Assembly (NCBI GenBank): GCA_963843465.1
Contig: CAWJKP010000008.1
Location: forward strand, 248,001 to 312,000
From: CAWJKP01 sp963843465
GTDB taxonomy: Bacteria > Planctomycetota > Planctomycetia > Pirellulales > Thermoguttaceae
Reading direction: 5' to 3'
DNA length: 64,000 nucleotides
Positions 22,180 to 31,454 of this stretch are shown here, one piece after another; position 1 is the stretch's first letter; every line of letters starts with the position of its first letter. Made by a program: the position numbers and the translations under genes. Below the pieces are notes generated by a model. That model was not told the DNA's origin. It searched no databases and was given only the letters and a program-made list of their open reading frames with translations.

Positions 22180-22863
22180 GGGATACAGGACATGGTTGGA
22201 GAAAGTTATCAGGGCCGAGAGGACCGTGTTCTGCACGTCCGCCAGAATCAAGTAAGGCATCAGCAGCCAGCGCGACCAGCGCGGGTGGCTAGGATGCGGC
22301 CGGACGACGGGATACCAGAACAGTAGTCCCGTGGCCAGGAAACAGGTGTGCTGGAGATAATGCCAGCCGCTGGAGCGCAGGGCGAGTTCGTAAGTTGCCG
22401 GCGCGTGCCACAGCCAGGTGGTCGCAACAAACAGCGGCAGCGCCGCCGCCGGATGGGTCAGCCGCGCAAACAGCGCCCGCAGCGCCGGGGAACGCAACAG
22501 GGGCGCGACCCAGTACGTGCGTACCGGCTGGGGAAGGCCCCGCAGCAACGGCAGCAGCGGCGCTCCCAGCCATAACAGCGGCGGTGCGGCCATCATCAGC
22601 AACAAGTGCTGGAGCATGTGGACTTGCAACAACAGCGAGGCGAACGGCTCGATTGGCGACGCCAGGGCTAGTTGCCGCTGGTCGCCGGCCCTCCCAGCAA
22701 GGCAACTCCACCGGCCGCGGCCCCAGCAGCGGGCATCTCCCGGCCATCGAGCCGGCGACGGCCAGGCCGCAGTAGGGTCAAATGCCGGCGACAAGACCGA
22801 GGGCGGCAAGCAGGCCGGGGTCCAGCAGCCACAGAAGCAGAAAGGCGTCGAGCTGGGATTCAT
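22180..22863 (-). pseudogene. ctaG: CtaG-type cytochrome c oxidase assembly factor, degraded
   Basis: From ATG 22863 the first about 55 codons read nonsense-like in one frame (MNPSSTPFCFCG...). A caa3-type CtaG sequence follows: SPIEPFASLLLQVHMLQHLLL, APPLLWLGAPLLPLL, TTWLWHAPATYELAL, HYLQHTCFLATGLLFWYPVV, ITFSNHVLYPYY. The N-terminus is frameshifted, and the last about 50 residues are replaced by the start of the next remnant, so the gene is probably dead. CtaG members help load copper into caa3 oxidases, which fits the cox remnants just upstream. Confidence 0.7.
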
Positions 22864-22894
22864 GGCGGTTGCTTTGCGGGAGTGAGGGCCACCG

Positions 22895-23430
22895 TACCGG
22901 CCTTCGGCCGGCCCGGCGGCCGAAGCTTGCCAGGAAATCAACCAGGGCCGTCATCTCGTCCGGGCTGACTGTTTACCGTACGCCGGCATGTTGCCGCCCC
23001 CCGGAGTTCCGTTGCTGACCTGATCGAGGAGCTGGCCGGAGGTCAGCCGTGCGCCCACGCCTGTCAGGTCCGGGCCGCGTTTCCCGCTGCTGCCATCCAG
23101 GGCGTGACAGTTGCGGCAATCCTTGTTCTCGAATACGACGGCCCCCTGGAGCTGCCGTGGCGTGCTCCTGCGCACTATGTCTTCCGGGACCGGGTCGCCA
23201 CTCAGGCGGACATTCCGGCGACCAGGGCGAGGTAACCCCTTGGTATGTCAAGACGCCGAAGACCGTATAGATGACGACCACCGCCAGGACGGCCACCGGT
23301 CGACGGCTTCATGTGTTGGCCGCGATTGACACCAGCGGGACGAGGAGCAGGACAAGGATCAAGATTACCGGGACCACCAGGATGATAACCGTTTCGGCCC
23401 CGCCAGGACTGAGGGACAAAAGGCCGAATA
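22895..23430 (-). pseudogene. Remnant of a membrane cytochrome with C-terminal cytochrome c domain
   Basis: Three frames must be joined to read it. They give a hydrophobic helix (VIILVVPVILILVLLLVPLV), a second one (VAVLAVVVIYTVFGVLTYQG), a linker SGDPVPEDIVRRSTPRQLQG, and a class I cytochrome c domain with CRNCH and a distal Met in GGGNMPAYGKQ followed by SPDEMTALVDFL. This is the tail of a cytochrome b/c-type quinol oxidoreductase subunit. The N-terminal heme b helices are absent. At least two frameshifts are needed near 22965 and 23190. Confidence 0.6.
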
Positions 23431-23719
23431 GCCCGCGAAACGGCCATTCCGCTGGGGGTAATAGACGCCGCCGGTGGACAGGGGCACATTTCGAACAAGC
23501 CGCCACGACTGCGGGAACCACGAGACCGGGCAGCCCAGCTGGCGAAATGACGGCAAGGGCCAGTGCACTCGCGATTTTCAAGACTGTGTTCGTCCAGACC
23601 CAGGTTGCGGAAGTGAACTCCTGATCAAAGAGGGCAAGAGTCATGACCGTCCCACGGCTGGCGGAGCGGGTTATGGAAGGTCGCCAACCGAGTTGCGTTG
23701 ACCGGGAACCGCTCACACC
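23431..23719. other. Unassigned stretch inside the respiratory remnant cluster
   Basis: About 290 bases between two remnants. A minus-strand ATG at 23644 opens a short hydrophobic reading (MTLALFDQEFTSATWVW...), but I cannot relate it to a known subunit. Probably debris of the cytochrome b part. Confidence 0.35.
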
Positions 23720-24060
23720 TCGTCGCAGGCGAAGACCCAGCGAACATGATCGTGTGGATGACCAGCCCGTCAGGAAGTAGCCGATAAGCGGGAAACCCAA
23801 TGGGCGTCGTCATGGTGGCCACGACCGGCAGGACCATACCGGCCAGCAGGTTGACCGGATACCAGATCCCGTGGCCGGTGGATAGGCCGTAGAGGAAGGC
23901 GCGCAGCGGCATCACCAGGCCGCCGATGATGCCGCCCTTGACCCCGGCCGAGATGGGATGGACCACTTCCGGCAACCGCACCCGGTAACCGGGTATGCCG
24001 GGCCTCAACTGCTCGACCTTCTCCCGCTCCGTCGTTACGGGCTTTGGACGCCGTGCCGGT
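23720..24060 (-). pseudogene. Remnant of a conserved membrane protein of cox clusters
   Basis: The reading includes IPGYRVRLPEVVHPISAGVK, GGIIGGLVMPLRAFLYGLSTGHGIWYP and VNLLAGMVLPVVA. These are features of an uncharacterised multi-spanning membrane protein often seen beside cytochrome oxidase genes. It ends abruptly in GLVIHTIMFAG, and its start is not preserved. It overlaps the aberrant tail of the coxC remnant in another frame. Confidence 0.5.
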
Positions 24061-24640
24061 TCCTCCCGGGGTTCGTGGAAATGACCCGACCCGGCAACAA
24101 CGCCGCCACCCACATCGTCAGACCAGTGACCATGAACAAGGCCCCCACCACCAGGAAGGTCAGACCCATCGTTACGTGAAGCGCGTGGAAACCGACCAGG
24201 GTGTAGTAGGTCGTCCCGAACAGGTTGCGGCTGATGGTCAGACCGTGCTGGACGATGAGGGTGTTCCATTCGCAGGCCGTGCCCGCCAGGAAAACGATCC
24301 CTAGCAAGATGGTGGCCGACCACCAGCCGGTGAAGGCCGATCTGAACCCGCGCTCGAGCGACTTCTCCGCGAGGTAGACCGTTACGCTGCTGGAAAGCAG
24401 GCAGACGGTCGTGCCGATCACCAAGGGCAGCGACAGCACCGCCGGTGTCGGGCCGGACGGACTGGCCCCCAGAAAGGTCAAGTAGACCACGATCAGGGTA
24501 CAGAACAGCGCCGCCTCCGACACCAGAGAAGCCACCATTCCCCACTGGGCTGCGTTGAGGCCGCGCTCCGGCACGATCGGGGGAGGCAGCAGTTGGCCAG
24601 CGGCGGCCAAAGGTCCAGTGGACAGATTGATTTCGCTCAT
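24035..24640 (-). pseudogene. coxC: Cytochrome c oxidase subunit III, C-terminus lost
   Basis: From ATG 24640 the first about 160 residues match subunit III: WGMVASLVSEAALFCTLIVVYL, SLPLVIGTTVCLLSSSVTVY, LGIVFLAGTACEW, and GTTYYTLVGFHALHVTMGL. The final helix with the W-H-F-V-D-V-W signature is absent. From about 24165 down, unrelated sequence (MVTGLTMWVAALLPG...) follows in frame. It would encode a truncated product. Confidence 0.72.
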
Positions 24641-24653
24641 GGAGCGCGCTACC

Positions 24654-25463
24654 TCATTCGTATTTCCAGTCCGGGTCGTCCGGGTGTTTCAGATCCCAGA
24701 GGGGCCGGCGGCTATAAAGAATCGCCGAGCCGCCATTCTGGACATCGAAGAAATGAGCCCCCAGATTGCGGTCCAACAAGATCATGACCAGGGTGGCAGT
24801 CAGAGGTGGGATCGCGAAGAGGATGAGCACGGAGGTCCAGAGCATCGTCCAGGCGAAGAACGGGATCTTGTGCAACGCCATGCCGGGGGCTCGCATTCCC
24901 AGAATGGTGGCGATGAAATTCACGGCTGCCGCCAGGGTGCCGACGCCGCTGACCACCAGCCCCAGGGCCCAGAAATCGGTCGCCGAGTTGCGCGCGAACG
25001 TGTGCTCGGTGAGCGGCGCGTAGGCGAACCAACCCATGGTCGGGGCACCGCCGGTGACAAAACTGAAATAAACCAACAGACCGCCGGACAGAGTCGCCCA
25101 GAAACCCAGGGCGTTCAGACGCGGGAAGGCCATGTCCCGTGCCCCAATCATGAGCGGCACGAGGTAGTTCGCCATGCCGATGAGTATCGGCATGCCCACG
25201 AAAAAGACCATCGTAGTGCCGTGCATCGTGAACAGCCCGTTGAAGGTGTCCGGCCCGATGAGCGTGCTGCGCGGCCGGAAAAGCTGCAAGCGGATCAAAA
25301 GGGCCTCGCAGCCGCCGATGATCAGGAAGACCACGGCCATCAGCACATACAGGATGCCGATCTTCTTGTGATCGACGGTGGTCACCCAGTCATGGAGCAC
25401 GGCCATCCAGTCTGTGGACGCCGGCTCTGGCGTCAGTACTTGTTGTCCTTCAACGACGGTCAT
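24654..25463 (-). pseudogene. coxA: Cytochrome c oxidase subunit I with a large in-frame internal deletion
   Basis: The frame is open from ATG 25463 and 269 residues long, against roughly 540-600 for the family. The N-terminal part is canonical: HDWVTTVDHKKIGILYV, GPDTFNGLFTMHGTTMVFF with the heme a histidine, and MANYLVPLMIGARDMAFPRLN. After LVMILLDRNLGAHFFDVQNGGSA the sequence jumps straight to the C-terminal tail YSRRPLWDLKHPDDPDWKYE. The HPEVY region, the CuB histidines and the heme a3 ligand are gone, so it cannot be a working oxidase. The deletion kept the frame. The coxC remnant follows after 13 bases. Confidence 0.8.
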
Positions 25464-25510
25464 TCGCAGTTCCCGGATCGATTAAGGACCGGCATATCAA
25501 TAACTGTCGC

Positions 25511-25565
25511 ATTGTCGCCTTTCGCTCCGCGAAAGTTGCACTCTTTCGCGGAGCGAAAGGCGACA
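25511..25565. repeat. Inverted repeat, second copy of the ATTGTCGCCTTTCGC hairpin
   Basis: Arms at 25511-25535 and 25543-25565 share the sequence of the inner hairpin at 19584-19641 with a different loop. It lies between the coxB and coxA remnants, about 28 bases upstream of the coxB stop. Confidence 0.88.
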
Positions 25566-25593
25566 CTTGTTTCCTTGCCGCCCCTAAGGATGT

Positions 25594-26082
25594 TCAACGG
25601 AGCGTCACCAGGTAATCGACGATCAGACCCCGGTCGCGGTCGCTCAGGCCGAAGGCCGGCATCAGACAGCCCGGCTTGATCTTCTGCGGGTCGGCAATCC
25701 ATTGGCGGACGTTCTCGGGCGTGTTCCGGACGATTCCCGTGGCCAGCGTCCGGCGGCTCATCAGGTGCGTCAGGTCTGGAGCAAAGGTGCCCCGCGCAGG
25801 TGTGCCGGCCACCCGGTGGCAGCTCACACACGACTGCGCGAGGAAGACCTTCCGGCCGCTCTTGACCGCCTCCGAATCACTCTCCTTGGGGACCTGGTCT
25901 TTCTCCTCGTTGGCCCGCCAGCGATCAAAGTCCTCGGCAGGCTCGGCGATCACGCGGATCAACATGTTGGCGTGCTGCGTGCCGCAGAACTCGCCGCACT
26001 GGCCGAGGAAAAGCCCTGGCTGGTCTGCCTCGAACCACATATGATTGGTGCGGCCCGAGATCAGGTCGGTCTTTCCCGCAAG
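25594..26082 (-). pseudogene. coxB: Cytochrome c oxidase subunit II tail with cytochrome c domain
   Basis: The retained part starts in the CuA cupredoxin domain (AGKTDLISGRTNHMWFEADQ, then GQCGEFCGTQHANMLI with the two CuA cysteines and the histidine). It continues into a C-terminal cytochrome c domain (CVSCH, distal region PGCLMPAFGLSDRD), as in caa3-type subunit II. The two N-terminal membrane helices and the first half of the cupredoxin are missing; the upstream sequence is the tail of ctaB in another frame. Confidence 0.75.
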
Positions 26083-26425
26083 CCGGGAGGAACAGCAAGG
26101 ACATCCGAAATACTTGGCGCGCCTGGTGGGTGGTGCCGCTGCGGGCGAAAACGAAGGCCCTGTAAAGAAAGACCGCTCCAAGGATCAAGGCCCCCATGCC
26201 CGAAAACCAACCACCGACACCCAGCACGCAAGGCATCAGGCTGGCAAGGATCAGCGCCAGGGTGTAGCGAATCATCTGCATCCCCGTCTGCACCCCCTGC
26301 GGATCCAAGACCGGAAGCACACGGAAGCCGGCCCGGGCATACTGGTCCCGGTAGATCCAGGCGATCGCCAGGAAATGAGGGATCTGCCAGAGAAAGACAA
26401 TCAGGAATAGCGTCAGCGCATGGTC
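26075..26425 (-). pseudogene. ctaB: Protoheme IX farnesyltransferase, C-terminal remnant
   Basis: Reads LFLIVFLWQIPHFLAIAW and YRDQYARAGFRVLPVLDP, then QMIRYTLALILASLMPCVLG and a last helix (GALILGAVFLYRAFVFARS) ending RMSLLFLP. These are the C-terminal helices of CtaB/heme O synthase. The N-terminal half with the DxxxD prenyl-diphosphate motif is absent. Both ends are fused to other truncated genes. Confidence 0.72.
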
Positions 26426-26427
26426 CC

Positions 26428-26684
26428 ATCGACCGCGATGTGTCCGCGTTTGTCCCTTTCGACGGGCAGACTTGCGACAATTGGGTTGGGGAAAATCCCC
26501 GCCGCCAGGATGATCGTGTCCGCTTCGATCGTCACTTCCGGCAGGTGGACCTTGCCCGGCTCACCAGCACGATTTCGACGTCCGAGCGGCGCTTGAAAAG
26601 CCGTTCCAGGCGGCGGGCCGTGTAGACTCCACCGAAGCCGCCGCCAAGGATCAGAATGCGTTTTTCCGAAGCTCTAGCGTCCAT
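26428..26684 (-). pseudogene. ndh: Type II NADH dehydrogenase with internal deletion
   Basis: From ATG 26684 it encodes KRILILGGGFGGVYTARRLE, the FAD-binding start of NDH-2, up to SDVEIVLV. A frame jump follows, then VTIEADTIILAAGIFPNPIV and LPVERDKRGHIAVD, which belong about 200 residues further along the enzyme. The NADH-binding middle and the C-terminus are missing. It joins the ctaB remnant at about 26428. Confidence 0.7.
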
Positions 26685-26716
26685 GGGTTCCCTTCTCAAT
26701 CTCCCGCGCAGGGTCC

Positions 26717-28104
26717 CTATGACCCGAGTTGGCCTTTCACCTTGGGGTTTTTCCACCCTCCGACGGGCGAAACTTTTCGATCCACCTCTGGCGGGCCCCA
26801 GGTCTTCGGCTCGTATTGGTAGACCGGCGTGCCCGCTTTCAGCACCGGATCGACGATTCGCCAAGCCTCTTCCACATAGTCTTCCCGGGCAAAGAGGGTG
26901 GCGTCTCCCTTCAGAGCGTCCCCGAGGAGACGCTCGTAGGCGTCCATCTCGTCCTTACTTTGATGTTGGAACGCCAGGAGTTCGGTCTCCGTGCCGGCCA
27001 TCTGCTCTCCGGGCACCTTGACCATCACGCCCAGGGCGATCTCTACCTCGGGGCTGATGCGGAATCGCAGGTAGTTCGGCGGCTGCAGGGTCGAGGAATA
27101 AACCGGCGGCGGCTGGCGGAGTTGGACGAGGACTTCGGTGCAGGTCACCGGCAGCTCTTTGCCGGCCCGGAGGTAGAAGGGTACCCCGTGCCAGCGCCAG
27201 GAGTTGATCCCCAACCGCAGCGCCGCGAAGGTCTCCACCTTCGAGTCCGGCGCCACCCCTTTCTCCTGGCGGTAGCCGGCAAACTGCCCGCGGACCACGC
27301 TGTCGGGCAAGAGCGGCGGAATTTCCTTGAGCACCTTGACCTTCTCGTCGCGGATCGACTCGCTGTCGTTCCCGGACGGCGGCTCCATGGTCAGGTTGGC
27401 GAGGATTTGCAGCAGGTGATTTTGCACCACGTCGCGCATGCGCCGGCCTCCTCATAGAAGAGACCGCGGCCCTGCACGCCGAAACTCTCCGCCATCGTGA
27501 TCTGCACGCTCTCGACATGGTTGCGGTTCCAGATGGGCTCCAGGAAGGAGTTGGCGAAGCGGAAGAAGAGCAGGTTCTGCACCGGGTTCTTGCCCAGGTA
27601 ATGGTCGATGCGGAAGATCGCCGCCTCGTCGAAGTTGCCCAGCAGGATGCGATTCAGCGCCCGCGCCGAGGCAAGGTCCCTGCCGAAGGGCTTTTCGACG
27701 ATCACGCGGGCGCCGCGGATGCACCCCGACTTGCCCAGTTGTTCCACGACCACCCCGAACAGCGCGGGCGGGATGGCGAGGTAGTAGGCCGGGTGCTGGG
27801 CCGAGCCGAGTTCCCGGCGCACGGCCGTGAACGTGGCCGGGTCCTGGTAATCACCGTCCACGTAGTGCAAGAGTGAGCACAAGCTTGCGAAGGCCGCCTG
27901 GTCCAGGCCGCCGTGCTTCTCGACGCTGTCGCGGGCCCGCGCCTTGAACTGGTCCAAGGTCCAACCGGCCTTGGCCACGCCGATCACCGGCACGCTCAAG
28001 TGGCCGCGGCGGACCATCGCCTGCAGGGACGGGAAGATCTTCTTGTAGGCCAAGTCGCCCGTGGCGCCGAAGAAGACCAGGGCGTCGGAGTGGGCTTGGC
28101 TCAT
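26717..28104 (-). CDS. zwf: Glucose-6-phosphate 1-dehydrogenase, one frameshift
   Basis: ATG 28104 follows AAAGGAGA. The N-terminal half reads LVFFGATGDLAYKKIFPSL, VIVEKPFGRDL and FRIDHYLGKNPVQNLL (substrate-binding motif). The C-terminal half continues in another frame from RDVVQNHLLQILANLTMEPP to the end. The shift lies near 27437-27442, where one base appears to be missing between GLFYEEAGA and MRDVVQNH. All other family motifs are present, so this is either a recent inactivation or a consensus error. The enzyme would feed the oxidative pentose-phosphate pathway with gnd and tal upstream in the same operon. A second, intact zwf is at 38599-40188. Confidence 0.8.
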
Positions 28105-28130
28105 AGGGTCTCTCCTTTTCGCCGTTACCC

Positions 28131-28269
28131 TTGTGGTGCAGGCGTCCCGCCTGCATTTTCCCCGGCAGGCGAGACGCCTGCATTTTCCCCGGCAGGCGAG
28201 ACGCCTGCATTTTCCCCGGCAGGCGAGACGCCTGCATTTTCCCCGGCAGGCGAGACGCCTGCACCACAA
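28131..28269. repeat. Tandemly expanded hairpin repeat between gnd and zwf
   Basis: The ends TTGTGGTGCAGGCGTC (28131-28146) and its complement (28254-28269) frame four tandem 27-base units (CATTTTCCCCGGCAGGCGAG + ACGCCTG). A single-copy relative with identical 16-base ends is at 62635-62691. The expansion must be recent, since the four units look identical. Confidence 0.88.
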
Positions 28270-28290
28270 ACAACTCAGCAGGTTGTTTTC

Positions 28291-29316
28291 TTACGGGCCC
28301 TTACCGGCAGACTTCTCCAGGTGTCCCCCGAACTGGAAGCGCATGGCGGAGAGCAACTTGTCCTGGAAATCCGCCTCGCCCCGCGAGGTGAAGCGCTGGT
28401 ACAAGGCCGTGGTGAGCACGGGCACCGGCACGGCCTCGTCGATCGCGGCTTTGATCGTCCAGCGTCCCTCTCCCGAGTCCGACACCCGGCCCGCGAATTT
28501 TGCCAGCGCGGAATCCTGGACCAGGGCCGCCGCCGTCAGGTCCAAGAGCCACGAGGCGATCACGCTGCCGCGCCGCCAGACCTCGGCGATGTCGCGCAGG
28601 TTGAGGTCGTACTGGTAGTCCTCGGGGTCGCGCAAGGGCGTCGTCTCGGCATCGACCGCGTGCGGTTGCTTGCCGATATTGGCGCTGCGCAAGACTGCCA
28701 GCCCCTCGGCGTAGGCGGCCATGACGCCATATTCGATGCCGTTGTGGACCATCTTGACGAAGTGGCCGGCGCCGCCGGGACCGCAGTGCAGGTAACCCTG
28801 CTCGGCGGTAGTTACGATCTTCTCCCGCCCCGCAGTGCGCGGGATCTGGCCCACGCCGGGGGCCAGCGTCTTGAAGATCGGATCGAGACGCTCGACGGCC
28901 TGGGCCGGGCCGCCGATCATCATGCAATAACCGCGTTCCAGGCCCCAGACGCCGCCGCTGGTCCCAACGTCTACGTAATGGACTTGCTTCGCCGCGAGGA
29001 TTTTCGCGCGGCGGATGTCGTCCACGTAGTAGGAGTTGCCGCCGTCGATGAGGATGTCGCCGGACTCGAGATCAGGCAGGAGGTCGGCGATCGTGCTGTC
29101 CACGACTGCCGCCGGGACCATCAACCAGACGGCTCGCGGCTTGTCCAGCTTCTTCACGAGGTCCGCAAGCGTCGAGGCCCCAACCGCCTTCTCGTCGGTC
29201 AGCTCCTTGACCGCTTGCGGCGAGCGGTCGAAGACCACGCAGTGATGGCCGCCCCTGAGAAGCCGTCGCACCATGTTGGCGCCCATCCGGCCGAGTCCGA
29301 TCATTCCCAGTTGCAT
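28291..29316 (-). CDS. gnd: 6-phosphogluconate dehydrogenase (decarboxylating)
   Basis: A complete 341-residue protein of the short, single-helical-domain Gnd type. The ATG at 29316 has AAAGGAG upstream, so I prefer it to the longer frame. Seen are the NADP Rossmann motif LGMIGLGRMGANMVRRL, IDGGNSYYVDD, GTSGGVWGLERGYCMMIGG, and the catalytic helix GAGHFVKMVHNGIEYG with the conserved Lys and His-Asn. It converts 6-phosphogluconate to ribulose 5-phosphate with release of CO2. It lies between tal and zwf on the same strand and is one of the few intact genes in this stretch. Confidence 0.93.
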   Translation of the reverse strand: MQLGMIGLGRMGANMVRRLLRGGHHCVVFDRSPQAVKELTDEKAVGASTLADLVKKLDKPRAVWLMVPAAVVDSTIADLLPDLESGDILIDGGNSYYVDDIRRAKILAAKQVHYVDVGTSGGVWGLERGYCMMIGGPAQAVERLDPIFKTLAPGVGQIPRTAGREKIVTTAEQGYLHCGPGGAGHFVKMVHNGIEYGVMAAYAEGLAVLRSANIGKQPHAVDAETTPLRDPEDYQYDLNLRDIAEVWRRGSVIASWLLDLTAAALVQDSALAKFAGRVSDSGEGRWTIKAAIDEAVPVPVLTTALYQRFTSRGEADFQDKLLSAMRFQFGGHLEKSAGKGP

Positions 29317-29342
29317 CGCTGACTCCTTTGTCGGAAGGTCAT

Positions 29343-29510
29343 TCACGTAACTGACTGATGTAGTTCCACAGGCGAATCACCGGTTGATCGCGGCTGTCGT
29401 GCTCGAAGCCGAGTCAGCGGCAGGTCGGTTCGACCGGTGTGCTGGTGGGAGTCGGTCCATGCCGTGTCGCCGTGCCGGGCGAGATAGAGCTTCGGTAAAG
29501 CGGACGACAT
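29343..29510 (-). pseudogene. Histidine phosphatase (phosphoglycerate-mutase-like) N-terminal remnant
   Basis: The ATG at 29510 overlaps the tal stop as TGATG. The first 33 residues (LPKLYLARHGDTAWTDSHQH, TGRTDLPLT) are the catalytic RHG start of a histidine phosphatase. After this the reading is unrelated and stops at 55 residues, against about 200 for the family. The second catalytic His is gone. It was probably part of the tal-gnd-zwf operon. Confidence 0.72.
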
Positions 29511-30565
29511 CAACCGTCTCCTGCACGTGCCCCTGCACCCGGCCCGGAGGCGGCCAACGGGGTTGATTGGGCTCGCCGCCGGCCTGCGCTGGGCGGGCCG
29601 TCTTGTTGGGCCACCCGGGCCTGGGCGTACTGCTCGAGCTTGCGGGCGTCGGCGTTGAACTTGCGAATGCCTTCGGCCAGCTTCTCGGTGGCCATGGCGT
29701 CCTCGTTGTGCATCCAACGAAAGGTCTTCTCGTCCAGGTGGATCTTCTGCGCGTCGGATGCCTTGGCCGTGTCCATGCTCAAGCGGCGGGGCACCGAGCC
29801 TTCGGTTTTCTCCATCTGCTCCAACAGGTCCGGGCTGATGGTCAGCAGGTCGCAACCTGCAAGGCGAACAATCTGGTCCACCTTGCGGAAGCTGGCGCCC
29901 ATGATCTGCGTCTGGTAATCGAACTTCTTGAAGTAGGTGTAAATCCTCGTGACGGACGCGACCCCGGGATCTTCGTCAGCGGGAATGTCCTGGCCGCCGT
30001 GCTCCTTCCGGTACCAATCGTAGATCCGTCCGACGAAAGGCGAGATCAGCGTCACGCCGGCCTCGGCACAGGCGACGGCCTGGGCGAAACTGAACAAGAG
30101 CGTCAGGTTGCAATGGATCCCTTCCCGTTCCAGGGTCTCGGCCGCCCGGACGCCCTCCCAGGTGCTGGCGATCTTGATCAGGATCCGCTCCCGGCCGATC
30201 CTCGCTTCCTGGTACATGCCCATCAGCTTGCGGGCCTTGGCCAGCGTCCCTTCGACGTCGAAGCTGAGCCTGGCATCGACCTCGGTGGAGACTCGCCCGG
30301 GTACGATTTTGAGGATCTCGCAGCCGAAGGTTACGAAGAGCTTGTCCATGAACGCCTGGGTGCGAGCGGCCTGATCGCCCGGCAAGCGGAGGGCGAAGTC
30401 GAGGGCCTCGTCCACCAGGTGTTGGTAGTGCGGCTTCTGGGCCGCTTGGAAGAGCAAGGACGGGTTGGTGGTGGCGTCCTGCGGCCGGTATTCTGCGATG
30501 GCTTCGAAATCGCCCGTGTCAGCCACGACCGTCGTGGACCGTTTCAACGATTCGAGAAGATTCAT
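29510..30565 (-). CDS. tal: Transaldolase
   Basis: A 351-residue product from ATG 30565 (GAGGTG upstream). It matches the TalB subfamily: ATTNPSLLFQAAQ, CEILKIVPGRVSTEVDARLS, and the Schiff-base lysine at about residue 131 in ILIKIASTWEG, then CNLTLLFSFAQAVACAEAGV and SPFVGRIYDWYRK. It transfers dihydroxyacetone units in the non-oxidative pentose-phosphate pathway. The last about 20 residues (after ARVAQQ) are atypical and Gly/Ala/Arg-rich, suggesting that the 3' end was rewritten by a nearby rearrangement. It is otherwise intact. Confidence 0.92.
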   Translation of the reverse strand: MNLLESLKRSTTVVADTGDFEAIAEYRPQDATTNPSLLFQAAQKPHYQHLVDEALDFALRLPGDQAARTQAFMDKLFVTFGCEILKIVPGRVSTEVDARLSFDVEGTLAKARKLMGMYQEARIGRERILIKIASTWEGVRAAETLEREGIHCNLTLLFSFAQAVACAEAGVTLISPFVGRIYDWYRKEHGGQDIPADEDPGVASVTRIYTYFKKFDYQTQIMGASFRKVDQIVRLAGCDLLTISPDLLEQMEKTEGSVPRRLSMDTAKASDAQKIHLDEKTFRWMHNEDAMATEKLAEGIRKFNADARKLEQYAQARVAQQDGPPSAGRRRAQSTPLAASGPGAGARAGDG

Positions 30566-30584
30566 GGGGTCACCTCGCGTGAGG

Positions 30585-31110
30585 TCTAGGTTTGCAAAAC
30601 GCCATCTGCCCAGGGGCGGCGACGCCGTTGGACCGAGCCCGGCCGTTGGCCGCCAGATGCTCCAGGAGCAACGAGACCGTCTCGGCCGCGTCTGCGGCGC
30701 CTGCCCCTGAGGCGATCTGTTCGGCGGTTTGCGGTGCTGTGGAAACGGCCGCCAACACCTTCCCTTGCAGGGCGAGGATCGATGCGGCCGCCTTTTTGCC
30801 GGCCTCGACGCCGGGCTGGTGATAGGCATTGTCCGTAAGGAACAGGCGGCCTTCCTCGCGGTAGGGCACCGGCCGGCAGCCGAGTCTTGGCAGCCGCTGC
30901 ATGCACAGGGGCAAGGCAAAGGGAACCACCTCGACCGGCAATTTGCCATGCGTCCCCAACTGCGGAACCAGCTTCTCTTCGCCGACCAGGATGATCAGTC
31001 GGCGGGATGAGGCGGCGACGATCTTTTCGCGGACCATGGCCCGGCCGTAGCCCTTGATCAGTCCGTGAACCGTCCGCCACCAGTTCCAGCGCCCGTTGGA
31101 CGATCGTCAT
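30585..31110 (-). pseudogene. Chimera of ribose-5-phosphate isomerase A and glucose-6-phosphate isomerase remnants
   Basis: ATG 31110 starts an RpiA-like N-terminus (MTIVQRALELVADG). A frame jump follows, then the RpiA part KGYGRAMVREKIVAASSRRL, KLPVEVVPFALPLCMQRL up to GRLFLTDN. The sequence then passes in frame into AYHQPGVEAGKKAAASILAL and an ETVSLLLEHLAANGR tail, which is the C-terminus of a Pgi-type enzyme. Neither enzyme is complete: the RpiA middle and the first about 400 residues of Pgi are missing. The join at TDN/AYHQ may reflect recombination at a short shared word. Confidence 0.7.
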
Positions 31111-31118
31111 CGGTGACC

Positions 31119-31454
31119 TCACTTGCTCCCGACTATCGACGCGAAACTGGCAAGTTGTTCCCTGGCCGCTGCCACGACATGCTCCGCGGTGAAGCTGAAC
31201 TTCTTGACCAGGTCTTTCAGCGGAGCTGACGCGCCAAACGAGCGCATCCCGATGCTGCGTCCGGTGACGCCCACGTATCTGGCCCAAACGATCACCATTC
31301 CGGCGACGTTCTTCCAGAATGCCAACCCGCTATAACCAGATTCGATCAGCCGTACCACCAGATGCACGATAAGGGCCGTTACCATGCCATAGGTCAGCAG
31401 GCTGCCGAGCAGGACGGCGGCGGCGTACAGAAGCGCCAAGAACATACACCCCAT
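31119..31454 (-). pseudogene. tkt: Transketolase C-terminal remnant fused to a hydrophobic segment
   Basis: The last about 52 residues (ARYVGVTGRSIGMRSFGASA, then PLKDLVKKFSFTAEHVVAAA) are the C-terminus of transketolase; the other 600 or so residues are missing. It is preceded in frame by about 55 mostly hydrophobic residues (MGCMFLALLYAAAVLLGSLL...) that I cannot assign. The stop is 9 bases before the rpiA-like start, as expected for an original tkt-rpiA-pgi-tal-gnd-zwf operon. Confidence 0.68.

Noticed and set aside
28131..28269. Regular 27-base repeats that could suggest a CRISPR array
   Set aside because: There are no unique spacers: the units follow one another identically and form nested hairpins. 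No cas gene is near.
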